From an uncultured bacterium (GTDB taxonomy: Bacteria; Bacteroidota; Bacteroidia; Bacteroidales; Bacteroidaceae): 64,000 nt of DNA. Shown here piece by piece: positions 9,668 through 18,820 of the stretch. The notes beneath the pieces were generated by a model. It was not told the DNA's origin. It worked only from the letters and a program-made list of their open reading frames with translations, and searched no databases. The translations under genes and the position numbers were made by a program. Position 1 is the first letter of the stretch, and the number at the start of each line of letters is the position of its first letter. The stretch covers positions 1-64,000 of the forward strand of contig CAJMNM010000001.1 of assembly GCA_905214795.1 (NCBI GenBank), in the 5' to 3' direction.

Positions 9668-10129
9668 TCAAATAGCCGTAACAACATTTTCTTCTCTCTC
9701 TCCGATAAGATGCTCCTTGATAAATGCTTTCAAACGGCTTACCATTGTTTCACAGCCGAAATCAACCACTTCACTTTCTGTTCTGTAGGATAAGTTTCCT
9801 ACCATGTTTGTCTTCATGCTCGTCTTACGTTTGCAATAGTCCCAAAACAGATGAATCTTACTCCAACAACTATAATCCATAAATTTTGTCAGAAAATCGC
9901 GCTGCTTATCCTCCATCACAACGATAAGATCAGCTTCATCCAAGACTTCCCGAGCAGAAGTTTCACGCTGCAGGACATCCCCTACAGTCGGAACAAGTCC
10001 CCACTCAGCCACATCGGCCGTTTCTACTTCCACGCCTGTCACGTCTGCTTCCAATAATTTCTTTTTAAAGATACTTTCGGCAAAAGGCAGTCTACAGGCA
10101 CATCCGGATCCAATAAACAAGACTTTCAT
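9668..10129 (-). CDS. low-molecular-weight phosphotyrosine phosphatase-like protein, catalytic Cys lost
   Basis: A 153-residue protein with the LMW-PTP/arsenate-reductase fold: the first strand runs into a P-loop region FIGSGCACRLPFAE (residues 5-18). Active members have the pattern VCxGNxCRSP with a C-x5-R nucleophile. Aligned here, the nucleophile position is Gly7 and the Asn is Cys10, although Arg13 and the following Pro are kept. DEADLIVVME (about 64-73) matches a conserved beta-strand. No clear C-terminal Asp-Pro acid loop is seen. It is probably inactive as a phosphatase, or uses another residue. It has its own promoter at 10217-10247. Confidence 0.75.
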   Translation of the reverse strand: MKVLFIGSGCACRLPFAESIFKKKLLEADVTGVEVETADVAEWGLVPTVGDVLQRETSAREVLDEADLIVVMEDKQRDFLTKFMDYSCWSKIHLFWDYCKRKTSMKTNMVGNLSYRTESEVVDFGCETMVSRLKAFIKEHLIGEREENVVTAI

Positions 10130-10216
10130 AATCCAATCTTTTTAAAGGTTAAACTTATGCCTTTGATGAGATACTGCATAGCATGTTCACCTAAGCGTTT
10201 CAGCAATCACTTGACC

Positions 10217-10247
10217 CAAATATAACTTTTTTATTCAGAAAAACAAA
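10217..10247 (-). promoter_or_regulatory. promoter of the phosphatase-like gene
   Basis: On the minus strand, TTTG (10244-10247) lies 19 bases before TATATTTG (10217-10224), a good Bacteroidetes promoter match. It implies an untranslated leader of about 80 bases. Confidence 0.6.
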
Positions 10248-10292
10248 TTTATTAAATACTAATTAATCTTTTTAACTTTGATTTCACACCTG

Positions 10293-11780
10293 TTATGCTT
10301 TGTGCTCGTTTCCACATTTAACAATTGAAAAATCAGGCAGAAACGAACTTCTGATTCTCCATTCTTGCGGATAAAGGTTATTGGCACGATTACCTATGTT
10401 TTTAGCAAAGCCCAACGGCACACCGGCATACGTCAGCAATACGAATCCCTTCGGCGTACCCTCTGGCAACATAAGAGCCTCTTTACGCAAATAAGTGACT
10501 GCTGCCGCATAGTCCAAATCAACAGACGGAAAAGCCGTTCTGACCAAACAAACACTCATAGCCAACATATGTGACGGCACCCAGTCTTTTCCCTTCAGTT
10601 CGGCCACCACTATACCACAATACAACACATTTACCTTATCAGCGACTGCCGCACACCACCCGGCAAACTGCGCCGGCACAGCAGTCAAACGCGCACCATC
10701 TATCCGAAACTCAAAACCGCCAGTACCACCCTGTATCCATTGCCGGCAATGATCCGGCAATGTTTGAGTACGCTGTTCTCCACGTTTACCTTTACTCCGG
10801 CTCTTTTTCCCGGAAGGTATAAAATCAGCTTCTCCGTCATCTTCACATCCCGAGGTTTTTCTCAGCACAGCCAGGAAAAAGCCCTCACCACGCGTCAAAC
10901 CGGGAATAAAATGGCAGACAGGCACCTTACCTGTTTCATTATCCGAATCCTCTTCCGAAAGCAGATTCCCACAAACGCCCCACTCCGACGGTACATCCAA
11001 CGGAAGAACTTCAGCACCGAATTCTGAAGCAATCCAAGCCACATTTTCTTCATTTTCAAACTGATTCAGCGTACAGGTACTGTAAATAAGCAATCCGCCC
11101 GACTTCAATGCCGGCCACACCTGACTGATAATCTCACGCTGTCTTTCTCTGCACATCATGACATTGTCCATGCTCCAACCGCTCACAGCGTCGTCTTCCT
11201 TACGAAACATGCCCTCGCCCGAACAAGGCACATCAGCCACTACCAGATCAAACGCGCCCTTCAACGGAGAAAAGGCATAGGGATAACTGTTAGTCACCAT
11301 AACATCTGGATGCCCCCATTTTACCATATTCTCTGCCAGTACCTGTGCCCGCTGACGTATCGGTTCGTTACAGACCATAAAACTGCCTTGGGGCAGACAA
11401 GAACGCAATACCGTAGATTTTCCTCCGGGTGCGGCACACAAATCCAAAGCCTTAACCGGTGAGCTCACATAGCGTTTTATAGCCTGTTCCAAAAACATCG
11501 AAGCGGCCTCCTGCACATAATAAATGCCGGCATGAAGCAACGGATCAGCCGTAAAAGCCGGTCTGGCTTTCAGATAAAAAGCCCCTCCAGCCCAAGGCAC
11601 ATTGCCATCATAACCATCACATTGACTCCAGTCACAAGCCAAGTCACCGGTTTTATAAGGATTCAAACGGATACTGACCGAAGGTTCATCACCGAGCGCC
11701 CCTTCTAATTTGTTCCATCGCTCTGTGCCGAGAAGCTTCACGGCATAGTCTTTAAACTCCTGAGGTACTGTATTCTGCAT
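10293..11780 (-). CDS. rsmF: RsmF/NOL1-Nop2-Sun type RNA m5C methyltransferase
   Basis: A 495-residue SAM-dependent RNA cytosine-5 methyltransferase, probably acting on 16S rRNA. Landmarks: SAM-binding CAAPGGKST (115-123), the PC motif at 185-186 (C186) and the catalytic TC motif STCTL with C236, the two-cysteine mechanism of this family. An N-terminal RNA-binding segment precedes them. The C-terminal 340-495 region resembles the extra RsmF (YebU) domains, absent from the shorter RsmB. A basic Lys/Arg/Ser-rich loop sits near 325-340. Family certain; the precise target base is inferred from the RsmF-like layout. Confidence 0.9.
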   Translation of the reverse strand: MQNTVPQEFKDYAVKLLGTERWNKLEGALGDEPSVSIRLNPYKTGDLACDWSQCDGYDGNVPWAGGAFYLKARPAFTADPLLHAGIYYVQEAASMFLEQAIKRYVSSPVKALDLCAAPGGKSTVLRSCLPQGSFMVCNEPIRQRAQVLAENMVKWGHPDVMVTNSYPYAFSPLKGAFDLVVADVPCSGEGMFRKEDDAVSGWSMDNVMMCRERQREIISQVWPALKSGGLLIYSTCTLNQFENEENVAWIASEFGAEVLPLDVPSEWGVCGNLLSEEDSDNETGKVPVCHFIPGLTRGEGFFLAVLRKTSGCEDDGEADFIPSGKKSRSKGKRGEQRTQTLPDHCRQWIQGGTGGFEFRIDGARLTAVPAQFAGWCAAVADKVNVLYCGIVVAELKGKDWVPSHMLAMSVCLVRTAFPSVDLDYAAAVTYLRKEALMLPEGTPKGFVLLTYAGVPLGFAKNIGNRANNLYPQEWRIRSSFLPDFSIVKCGNEHKA

Positions 11781-11864
11781 GACAACTGTTTTTTAAAGAC
11801 ATAAAAATAGACAAAAAAAATGGTCTGCACAATAAAAACTTGCCTATCGCACCAATAAAAAACT

Positions 11865-11872
11865 TATCTTTG
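11865..11872 (+). promoter_or_regulatory. -7 box of the hypothetical-thyA-folA operon
   Basis: TATCTTTG, 29 bases before the first ATG. A TTG at 11840-11842 is a possible -33 element. Confidence 0.55.
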
Positions 11873-11901
11873 TAAACAGAAACATTTAACTTCACAATTT
11901 T

Positions 11902-12534
11902 ATGTTGACCAAACGCTTTTTCTGCCTCACGGCAACTGTAATACTCTGCATGCTTCCCATGCTGACCGACAGTTTTCTCGCAGCACAAGACAGTCTGACC
12001 GTATTCTCCGACACAACATCCGTACTAAATACAGCACCTGACACACTTTCAAATATGTCAGCCGCCGACAACTGGACCGACGACGACCTGCCCGACTGGT
12101 CTCAACCTTTTATGTCCGATACAGTGAAAACGCTATTATCCTTTTTTACAGGGATAATGGGAGTGACAGGCATTCTCGCCGTATTTATTTTTTTGATGTT
12201 TGTATTCTTTCCCCTTATCGCTATCATCGCCATTATCGTACTGATTTACAAGCTTAACAGGGAAAAAGAAAAAAATCATAATCCGGCATGGCAACAACCT
12301 GCCTCAACCCAACCCCACACGGTTTCCAGACAATATTTGAAAGACCAGGCCATCAACCGCTTCATGTGGGCTGTAGCCCTGCTGCTGTTATATTGGCTAC
12401 TGGAGTGGACCATACTCGGCATTGCCGGTATCATTCTGCTTTGTATCGCGGGCTCACAACTGTGGCGGTTTAAATCCGGACAGAAGGATTCTTACCGACA
12501 TAACGATATATCAGACAACCACCAAGACGAATAA
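11902..12534 (+). CDS. small membrane protein, function unknown
   Basis: 210 residues; I do not recognise the function. A signal-peptide-like start (1-30, ending LAAQ) is followed by an acidic Ser/Thr/Asp-rich exported stretch (31-75). Two tight hydrophobic hairpins follow (about 80-120 and 152-192), separated by a charged KLNREKEK and Gln-rich loop. It ends 12 bases before thyA, so it heads the thyA-folA operon; this adjacency does not by itself imply a role in folate metabolism. DUF6249-type inner-membrane proteins have a similar core, but that match is only an impression. Confidence 0.7.
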   Translation: MLTKRFFCLTATVILCMLPMLTDSFLAAQDSLTVFSDTTSVLNTAPDTLSNMSAADNWTDDDLPDWSQPFMSDTVKTLLSFFTGIMGVTGILAVFIFLMFVFFPLIAIIAIIVLIYKLNREKEKNHNPAWQQPASTQPHTVSRQYLKDQAINRFMWAVALLLLYWLLEWTILGIAGIILLCIAGSQLWRFKSGQKDSYRHNDISDNHQDE

Positions 12535-12546
12535 ACATATTATCCA

Positions 12547-13341
12547 ATGAAACAATATCTCGATTTATTACAGCGTATCCTCGACGAGGGCGTTGAAAAA
12601 GGTGACCGTACCGGTACAGGCACAATCAGTGTCTTCGGTCATCAGATGCGGTTCAATCTTGAAGACGGCTTTCCGCTGCTTACAACCAAGAAACTCCATC
12701 TTAAATCCATCATTTATGAATTATTGTGGTTCCTTAAGGGCGACACCAATGTGAAATATCTACAGGAACACGGCGTCAGAATATGGAATGAGTGGGCTGA
12801 CGAAAATGGCGACCTAGGACACATCTACGGCTACCAGTGGCGCTCATGGCCTGACTACAAGGGTGGATTTATCGACCAGATTCAGGAAGCGGTTGATACC
12901 ATCAAGAACAATCCCAATTCACGCCGCATCATTGTCAGTTCGTGGAATGTAGGCGATCTCAACAACATGAATCTGCCTCCCTGTCACGCTTTCTTCCAGT
13001 TCTACGTTGCCAACGGCCGTCTGAGTCTCCAGCTCTACCAGCGCAGTGCGGACACCTTCCTCGGTGTTCCCTTTAACATCGCGTCATACGCTCTTCTATT
13101 GATGATGATGGCACAGGTTACAGGCCTCAAAGCCGGTGACTTCGTACATACGTTGGGCGACACCCACATTTACAAAAACCATCTCGACCAGGTTCATCTG
13201 CAATTGACACGTACACCACGTCCTCTGCCACACATGCACATCAACCCAGATGTGAAAAACATCTTCGACTTCAAATATGAAGACTTCGAACTGAGCGACT
13301 ATGACCCATGGCCACACATTGCGGGAAAAGTGTCTGTCTGA
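12547..13341 (+). CDS. thyA: thymidylate synthase
   Basis: 264 residues, the usual length of the classical enzyme. It methylates dUMP to dTMP with methylene-tetrahydrofolate, releasing dihydrofolate. Visible motifs are the phosphate-binding DRTGTGT (20-26), the active site LPPCHAFFQF with nucleophile C146, and RSADTFLG followed by the substrate-binding region. The product dihydrofolate is recycled by the dihydrofolate reductase encoded 40 bases downstream. Identification is secure. Confidence 0.99.
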   Translation: MKQYLDLLQRILDEGVEKGDRTGTGTISVFGHQMRFNLEDGFPLLTTKKLHLKSIIYELLWFLKGDTNVKYLQEHGVRIWNEWADENGDLGHIYGYQWRSWPDYKGGFIDQIQEAVDTIKNNPNSRRIIVSSWNVGDLNNMNLPPCHAFFQFYVANGRLSLQLYQRSADTFLGVPFNIASYALLLMMMAQVTGLKAGDFVHTLGDTHIYKNHLDQVHLQLTRTPRPLPHMHINPDVKNIFDFKYEDFELSDYDPWPHIAGKVSV

Positions 13342-13381
13342 TATCCGGCCATTTTCATTAATCATCAAAAAACAGATTCTT

Positions 13382-13867
13382 ATGTTATCTATCATAGCAG
13401 CCGTAGCCGAAAACAACGCCATCGGCTACCAGAACAAACTGATATACTGGCTTCCTGACGATTTGAAACGCTTCAAGTCTCTGACCACCGGACACACCAT
13501 TATCATGGGCCGCAACACTTTTGAGTCTCTGCCAAAAGGCGCGTTGCCCAACCGCCGCAACATTGTGCTGAGCCGGACGACAAGTGACTTTCCGGGAGCC
13601 GAACATTTCAGCAGTTTAGACGACGCGCTCAGCGCCTGTCGTCCCGACGAGGAAGTCTTTATTATCGGCGGTGCCAGCCTCTATAACGAGGCCATTTCCA
13701 AGGCCGACTGCCTTTACCTGACCCACGTTGCCGACACACCAGAACAAGCCGACGCTTATTTTCCTGTCATCGACACCACACAATGGCAAATCACTCAAGA
13801 TGTTCCACACGGACAGGATGAGAAACACCATTTCAACTTCAGGTTTACAGATTATTCAAGGAAATAA
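13382..13867 (+). CDS. folA: dihydrofolate reductase
   Basis: 161 residues from the ATG at 13382, which gives the standard N-terminus MLSIIAAVAENNAIG; an in-frame ATG at 13301 lies inside thyA and is not the likely start. Visible are the catalytic LPDDLKRF with D27, the NADPH-binding MGRNTFES, and FIIGGASLY near residue 100. It reduces dihydrofolate to tetrahydrofolate with NADPH and completes the thymidylate cycle with the adjacent thyA. A hairpin terminator follows. Confidence 0.97.
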   Translation: MLSIIAAVAENNAIGYQNKLIYWLPDDLKRFKSLTTGHTIIMGRNTFESLPKGALPNRRNIVLSRTTSDFPGAEHFSSLDDALSACRPDEEVFIIGGASLYNEAISKADCLYLTHVADTPEQADAYFPVIDTTQWQITQDVPHGQDEKHHFNFRFTDYSRK

Positions 13868-13887
13868 GAAAACAACACAACAATAAC

Positions 13888-13926
13888 AGCACAACTATAC
13901 CAAATAAAAACCGGTACAGTTGTGCT
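13888..13926 (+). terminator. terminator after folA
   Basis: Stem 13888-13896 / 13918-13926 continues inward past one mismatch into a TACC/GGTA pairing; a T-rich tract follows. It ends the thyA-folA operon. Confidence 0.75.
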
Positions 13927-14108
13927 TTATTTATATTCTGATACTTCTCTCCTTTTTATATTCTCCACTCTCAACCCCATTATCTTTTCAGAATAGAATA
14001 ATCACTACACGCTTTCTATCGTTTATTTATCCATCCACCCTACAAACTCTGTAAACAAATCCCAATCAACTTATATGTCGGAACAAAATACCGACAACAC
14101 GTTTAAAA

Positions 14109-14966
14109 CTAATAACTTCGCCTGTATGCCAATGGAGTTAATCCTGTAAATCTTTTAAAAACCCTGTTAAAATAGCCCTGATTTTCAAATCCTAACTGAT
14201 AAGCTATTTCCTTCACCTCTGTATTCTCTGTAATAAGTTTCAATTGTGCCCTTTCTATTTTTTTCTTCATCACATAGTTAATCGGAGTCATATACATTTC
14301 TCTTTTGAAGATTCGAATAAAATGATCTTTTGACATACACGAAATATCCACCAGCGATTTCATGAATATTTTCTTCCCTATATTAATCTGAATATAATTC
14401 AGTACCTCCTTAATCCGTTCGTCCTGTGCCTGCCGCTTAGGATAAGCCGTCCGCATAAAATACGACAACAGCAGATAAATAATGGCACGCGACTCCACCC
14501 GGGCTGCCAATGTCCGCTGTTTGTTTTTCATCAGATTCTGCAATCGGGCGGCAGCATAGTCATAACTTCTAGGTTCATACTGCTGCAATTCCATATCGGG
14601 ACACAATTCGTGTAAACGTCTGACAAGTCTAAATATATCATCTTTCGCCTCAATCTCGGTAGGCAACACCCAATCTTCCAGGATATCACGCTCCGACTCA
14701 TTGTATATATGAATATAATAATGTATGAACCTTTCATCACAAATATAACTGTGTGGAGTAAAAGCAGGAATAATATACATGTGACCAGGATACAAATCCT
14801 GTATCTTATCGGGAAATTTTATCTGCGCATGCCCTTCCACCACATAATATATACGCGTAAAAGGACTACACACATCCTTATAATTCCAGTCCTTCATACA
14901 ATAAGCTTCCCCCAGATGAAGGACAAGAAAATGCATTTGATCTATATCGCTGTTCATAGTATTCAA
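14109..14966 (-). CDS. AraC-family transcriptional regulator
   Basis: 285 residues: an N-terminal cupin-like ligand or dimer domain (about 10-165, with PGHMYIIPAFTPHSY) and a C-terminal pair of helix-turn-helix motifs (about 185-285), where the second carries the signature IAYQLGFENQGYFNRVFKRFTGLTP. It is transcribed away from the beta-helix protein gene. The shared intergenic region holds two copies of CGATATTGTA(C/T)AAA spaced 21 bases, the layout expected for an AraC-type operator. It therefore probably controls the neighbour and its own promoter, whose -7 box is at 15005-15012. The ligand is unknown; a sugar is typical for this class. Confidence 0.93.
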   Translation of the reverse strand: MNTMNSDIDQMHFLVLHLGEAYCMKDWNYKDVCSPFTRIYYVVEGHAQIKFPDKIQDLYPGHMYIIPAFTPHSYICDERFIHYYIHIYNESERDILEDWVLPTEIEAKDDIFRLVRRLHELCPDMELQQYEPRSYDYAAARLQNLMKNKQRTLAARVESRAIIYLLLSYFMRTAYPKRQAQDERIKEVLNYIQINIGKKIFMKSLVDISCMSKDHFIRIFKREMYMTPINYVMKKKIERAQLKLITENTEVKEIAYQLGFENQGYFNRVFKRFTGLTPLAYRRSY

Positions 14967-15004
14967 GATTATAAACTAAAGGTAAATCTTTTTTAAATCT
15001 CAAC

Positions 15005-15012
15005 CAAAGATA
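15005..15012 (-). promoter_or_regulatory. -7 box of the AraC-type regulator gene
   Basis: Minus-strand TATCTTTG. A possible -33 TTTG (15037-15040) falls inside operator repeat 1, with a slightly long 24-base spacer, which suggests autoregulation. Confidence 0.5.
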
Positions 15013-15026
15013 AACATTTTAAAAAG

Positions 15027-15061
15027 CGATATTGTACAAATATTAATCGATATTGTATAAA
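15027..15061 (+). promoter_or_regulatory. tandem operator, two direct repeats 21 bases apart
   Basis: CGATATTGTACAAA at 15027-15040 and CGATATTGTATAAA at 15048-15061 differ at one base and start 21 bases apart, two helical turns, as for AraC-family half-sites. The second copy ends 20 bases before the TAACTTTG box of the beta-helix gene, where an activator would touch RNA polymerase. Confidence 0.7.
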
Positions 15062-15081
15062 CAACCCTTTACAAAAAATAA

Positions 15082-15089
15082 TAACTTTG
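15082..15089 (+). promoter_or_regulatory. -7 box of the beta-helix protein gene
   Basis: TAACTTTG, 29 bases before the ATG at 15119. No good -33 TTTG is present; operator repeat 2 occupies that position, consistent with activator dependence. Confidence 0.6.
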
Positions 15090-15118
15090 TCTTTAAGCAA
15101 AAGACTTAAATAATACTT

Positions 15119-17482
15119 ATGAAAAAAATCCTCTTTTCTATATTATGCTTGATGATTTCGGGCATTGTTACCGCTCAAACATTTTACTACGTATCACCTG
15201 AGGGAAAAGACAAAAATCCCGGTACCATCAAAGCGCCTTTCAAAACCATTGAGAAAGCGCAATTGAAGGCACGCCAGACCAAAGAAGATGTTATTATCTG
15301 TCTTCGCGAAGGCGTTTACCGCCTTACGGAAACACTTGTATTCACGCCCCAGGACGGCAATGCCCATAAAAGCTTGACCATACGTCCCTATTCACATGAG
15401 AAAGTAGTCATAACCAGTGGAACTCTGCTAACTCCCGAATGGAAGCCCTATAGTAACGGCATCTTGAAAGCCGACATCAGAAAAGGCTTGAATATGGATA
15501 TGCTATGCGTCGATGACGACATACGCTATCAGGCACGTTATCCTGACTATGATTCCACAGCCATCCGTTTCAACGGTGTAGCAGCAGACGCCACGTCACC
15601 TGAGCGTGTCAGGAAATGGGCACACCCTGAAGATGGTTTTCTGCATGCCATGCATATGCACGATTGGGGAGATTTCCACTATCGCATCACAGGTAAAGAC
15701 ACCGAAGGCAAGTTGAAACTTGAAGGTGGCTGGCAAAACAACCGACAACTTGGATTAAGTCGCGAAAACCGGATGGTAGAAAACATTTTTGAAGAACTTG
15801 ACGCACCGGGAGAATGGTTTTACGACAAACGCCAGTCCATACTCTATTATTATCCGTTAGCGAAAGAAAACGTTCAAGATTTAAGAATAGAAAGCGCACA
15901 ACTAAAACACCTCATTGAATTACGCGGCACTCAAGACAATCCGGTTTGCAACATCATCATCGAGGACATTGAGTTTACCCAGACGCTACGTACATTCATG
16001 GAAAAATACGAACCACTGTTACGCTCCGACTGGACCATCTACCGAGGAGGAGCTATTGTTTTTGAAGGAACAGAACACTGTACTCTCAAAAACTGCTATT
16101 TACATAATCTCGGCGGCAACGCGGTGTTTTTCTCTAACTACAACAGACACTCTGCCATATTAAGTTCCCACTTTACGCAAATCGGAGCCAGCGCCATCTG
16201 CTTTGTCGGTGATTCTAAAGCAGTTCGTTCTCCCAGTTTTGAATATAACCAGTTCATACCTTTCGATAAAATGGATTTGGAACCAGGACCGTTAAACAAG
16301 AACTATCCGGCCGAATGTTTAGTAGACGACAATCTCATCCACCGCATCGGACGTTTTGAGAAACAAGTTGCCGGCATAGAACTATCCATGTGTCAGTCCA
16401 TCACCGTCTGCCACAACAGCATCTACGACACACCACGTGCGGGCATTAATGTCAGCGAAGGTACATGGGGAGGACATATCATAGCATATAATGATGTTTT
16501 TGACACTGTAAAAGAAACCGGCGATCATGGTTCCTTCAATTCATGGGGACGTGACAGATTCTGGCATCCCCACCGCGCTGTCATGGACAGTATAACCTCC
16601 AATTATCCATCCATCATACTTGCAGACGCAGTCCGTACAACTATCATTCACGACAACCGTTTCCGTTGCGACCGCGGATGGGACATTGATCTTGACGACG
16701 GGTCATCCAACTACCACATCTACAACAATCTGTGTCTGAACGGAGGTATCAAGCTTCGCGAAGGTTTTTATAGAGTTGTAGAAAACAACATCCTTGTCAA
16801 CAATACTTTCCATCCACATGTCTGGTTTCCCCAAAGCGGTGACGTATTCCAACGAAACATCGTCATGTCACCTTATCAGCCCATTAATCTGAACGGTTGG
16901 GGAGCGACAATTAACAATAACATTTTCACAGACAGTATATCCTATCAAACAGCCCGTCAATATCAGACCGACAGCGAGTCTGTTGTCTATCCTGTCCACT
17001 TTATCAATCCACAGACCGGCAATTACCAAATAGCCGATATAGACTCACCGGTTTTCCGTTTGGGATTCCAAAACATCAGAATGAACAATTTTGGGGTGCG
17101 CTCACCACACTTACGCCATATCGCTCTCACACCAGAATTCTCCATTCCAACCATTAATAAGTCTGTCCGACAAGATAAAATCATAGATTGGCAAGGCTTA
17201 CAAATCAAAGACCTCAATACTATGGGCGAAAGGTCTGCCACAGGAATGGACGCCGAACGCGGTGTATACATATATAAATCTTCCCATAATAAAGGTACAC
17301 TAAGTAAATACCTATATACCAACGATGTAATACTAGGTATTAATGGATTTACAATAAACAATCTCTTTGAATTACGTAATGCCTTAAAACAAACTGACTG
17401 CAAACAACCAATACGACTTACGATCATAAGAAACCAACAACAACTATTCATCACTCTTCCCGCAAACATTATAAAGGAATAA
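15119..17482 (+). CDS. secreted right-handed beta-helix protein with C-terminal PDZ domain
   Basis: 787 residues with signal peptide 1-20 (ending TAQ). Residues 21-70 (YYVSPEGKDKNPGT, FKTIEKAQ) are the usual opening of pectate-lyase-like or DUF1565 beta-helix proteins. Residues about 200-620 carry parallel beta-helix coils rich in NNxF/HNxI turns. Residues about 684-787 form a PDZ-like domain (GVYIYKSSHNKGTL, NDVILGINGFTI, ELRNAL), an uncommon partner for a beta-helix enzyme. The closest functional guess is a carbohydrate-active enzyme (GH120- or GH141-like helix), not proven. Export to periplasm or surface is expected. It is divergent from an AraC regulator with a tandem operator, so it is probably inducible. 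Confidence 0.82.
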   Translation: MKKILFSILCLMISGIVTAQTFYYVSPEGKDKNPGTIKAPFKTIEKAQLKARQTKEDVIICLREGVYRLTETLVFTPQDGNAHKSLTIRPYSHEKVVITSGTLLTPEWKPYSNGILKADIRKGLNMDMLCVDDDIRYQARYPDYDSTAIRFNGVAADATSPERVRKWAHPEDGFLHAMHMHDWGDFHYRITGKDTEGKLKLEGGWQNNRQLGLSRENRMVENIFEELDAPGEWFYDKRQSILYYYPLAKENVQDLRIESAQLKHLIELRGTQDNPVCNIIIEDIEFTQTLRTFMEKYEPLLRSDWTIYRGGAIVFEGTEHCTLKNCYLHNLGGNAVFFSNYNRHSAILSSHFTQIGASAICFVGDSKAVRSPSFEYNQFIPFDKMDLEPGPLNKNYPAECLVDDNLIHRIGRFEKQVAGIELSMCQSITVCHNSIYDTPRAGINVSEGTWGGHIIAYNDVFDTVKETGDHGSFNSWGRDRFWHPHRAVMDSITSNYPSIILADAVRTTIIHDNRFRCDRGWDIDLDDGSSNYHIYNNLCLNGGIKLREGFYRVVENNILVNNTFHPHVWFPQSGDVFQRNIVMSPYQPINLNGWGATINNNIFTDSISYQTARQYQTDSESVVYPVHFINPQTGNYQIADIDSPVFRLGFQNIRMNNFGVRSPHLRHIALTPEFSIPTINKSVRQDKIIDWQGLQIKDLNTMGERSATGMDAERGVYIYKSSHNKGTLSKYLYTNDVILGINGFTINNLFELRNALKQTDCKQPIRLTIIRNQQQLFITLPANIIKE

Positions 17483-17581
17483 AATTGTCGCATAATAACA
17501 AACCTTGTAAACAATCAATAAGACTTTTATCCATGCAACGCTTTAGTGAAACGTATAAAATAAAAATTAATAAATATTTAA

Positions 17582-17613
17582 TTTGTTTATTCAAATAAAA
17601 CATTTTAAATTTG
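17582..17613 (+). promoter_or_regulatory. promoter of the DUF4595 lipoprotein gene
   Basis: TTTG (17582-17585), 20 bases, TAAATTTG (17606-17613): a full match to the Bacteroidetes consensus, 38 bases before the ATG. Confidence 0.65.
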
Positions 17614-17650
17614 GACGCATATAACAAACTAACTTTAAATATTTATAATT

Positions 17651-18616
17651 ATGAAAAAGTATCTTTTCTTGGCAGTGTGTTGCATGCTCGCAACAGGTTT
17701 TACAGCATGTAGTGACGATGACGACAACGAAGGAGGTGGTAGCGGAACTCCAGCCAACAACGCTCCTAACGTAAGCGAATCTTTAGGTATCGAGCACTTA
17801 GTTACCTCAACAAGCGGAGCAGAAAATGCTACATTCAATTACAGCAACGGAAAAATGACAAACGGTGTAACAAACGGCAACACCAATTTTGTCATTACTG
17901 AGAACCCTCTTAAAATCAATATGTCTAATATTGGCGAATACGGCAGTTACATTTCAAACATCACCGATATTAAGACTAACGCCAACGGTTTTGTAACATA
18001 CGCAAAATCCAAATCAGAAGAGACCTATGAAGAAGAAACCGATTCATACGAAGGAACTATTACTTTTGAATACGATGCAGACGGACATCTTACAAAACAA
18101 GTTGTAACTGAAAGCGAAGACGGATATACTTATACATATCCTACCACTTACACTTGGGTTAACGGCAATTTAACAAAAATCGTCACCATTGACGAGGATG
18201 AAGAATACAGTTATACATCAACCTATGAATTCGAATATGCAAGCGACGCTTCTGTAAACGTCAATCCGGGCATTTTCTTCGATGGAATGTATGACGACGA
18301 TTACCTTTGTGACTTTATGTGGTATGCAGCCTTGTTAGGTAAAACCACTAAAAATATCCCTACCAAGATTACATATACATCAGTTGAAAAAGAAAACGGC
18401 GAGACTACTTATGAATATAGCAGTTCAAAAACCGTTGACGTTACTTACAATCCAAATGGTTCTGTTGAATCTGTCACTTATACAGACGTTAATTACGGCA
18501 ATCCATCAACCGTTTACTACAGCTATAACGGAGAACAGCAAGAATCTAACATCCAGACCGGTATCAGCAGCAAAACCATAAAATCACCGCGCAAGATGCG
18601 TCATCACAGAAAATAA
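17651..18616 (+). CDS. DUF4595-type lipoprotein
   Basis: 321 residues. Signal peptide with lipobox FTAC (C20) is followed by an acidic SDDDDNEGGGSG tether, the usual signal for surface-exposed Bacteroidetes lipoproteins. The rest is a series of Tyr/Glu/Thr-rich short beta repeats (TYEEETDSYEGTITFEYD, YSYTSTYEFEYAS and similar), typical of DUF4595 proteins that resemble YD-type repeats. A basic C-terminus (KSPRKMRHHRK) is unusual after such an acidic body. It has its own promoter and terminator, so it is monocistronic. Function unknown; binding or adhesion is conceivable but not shown. Confidence 0.85.
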   Translation: MKKYLFLAVCCMLATGFTACSDDDDNEGGGSGTPANNAPNVSESLGIEHLVTSTSGAENATFNYSNGKMTNGVTNGNTNFVITENPLKINMSNIGEYGSYISNITDIKTNANGFVTYAKSKSEETYEEETDSYEGTITFEYDADGHLTKQVVTESEDGYTYTYPTTYTWVNGNLTKIVTIDEDEEYSYTSTYEFEYASDASVNVNPGIFFDGMYDDDYLCDFMWYAALLGKTTKNIPTKITYTSVEKENGETTYEYSSSKTVDVTYNPNGSVESVTYTDVNYGNPSTVYYSYNGEQQESNIQTGISSKTIKSPRKMRHHRK

Positions 18617-18650
18617 GATTAAAGTTTTTTAAAAACCAAGTTAAAAAATT

Positions 18651-18687
18651 AACCGTTTTGTCTATCTAGATAATAGACAAAACGGTT
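18651..18687. terminator. terminator after the DUF4595 gene
   Basis: Perfect 15-bp stem, 18651-18665 with 18673-18687, 7-base loop, followed by T-rich sequence. Confidence 0.85.
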
Positions 18688-18820
18688 TTAATTTATACTA
18701 ACTGAACATAAACTAAACCAATCAGACGAAACTACACCATAAAACAGCATCCTCTTGATTATGTAAAAAACACCAAACATCTTTTCTTCTGCATGTTAAT
18801 ATAATAAATACATAAGTCTG

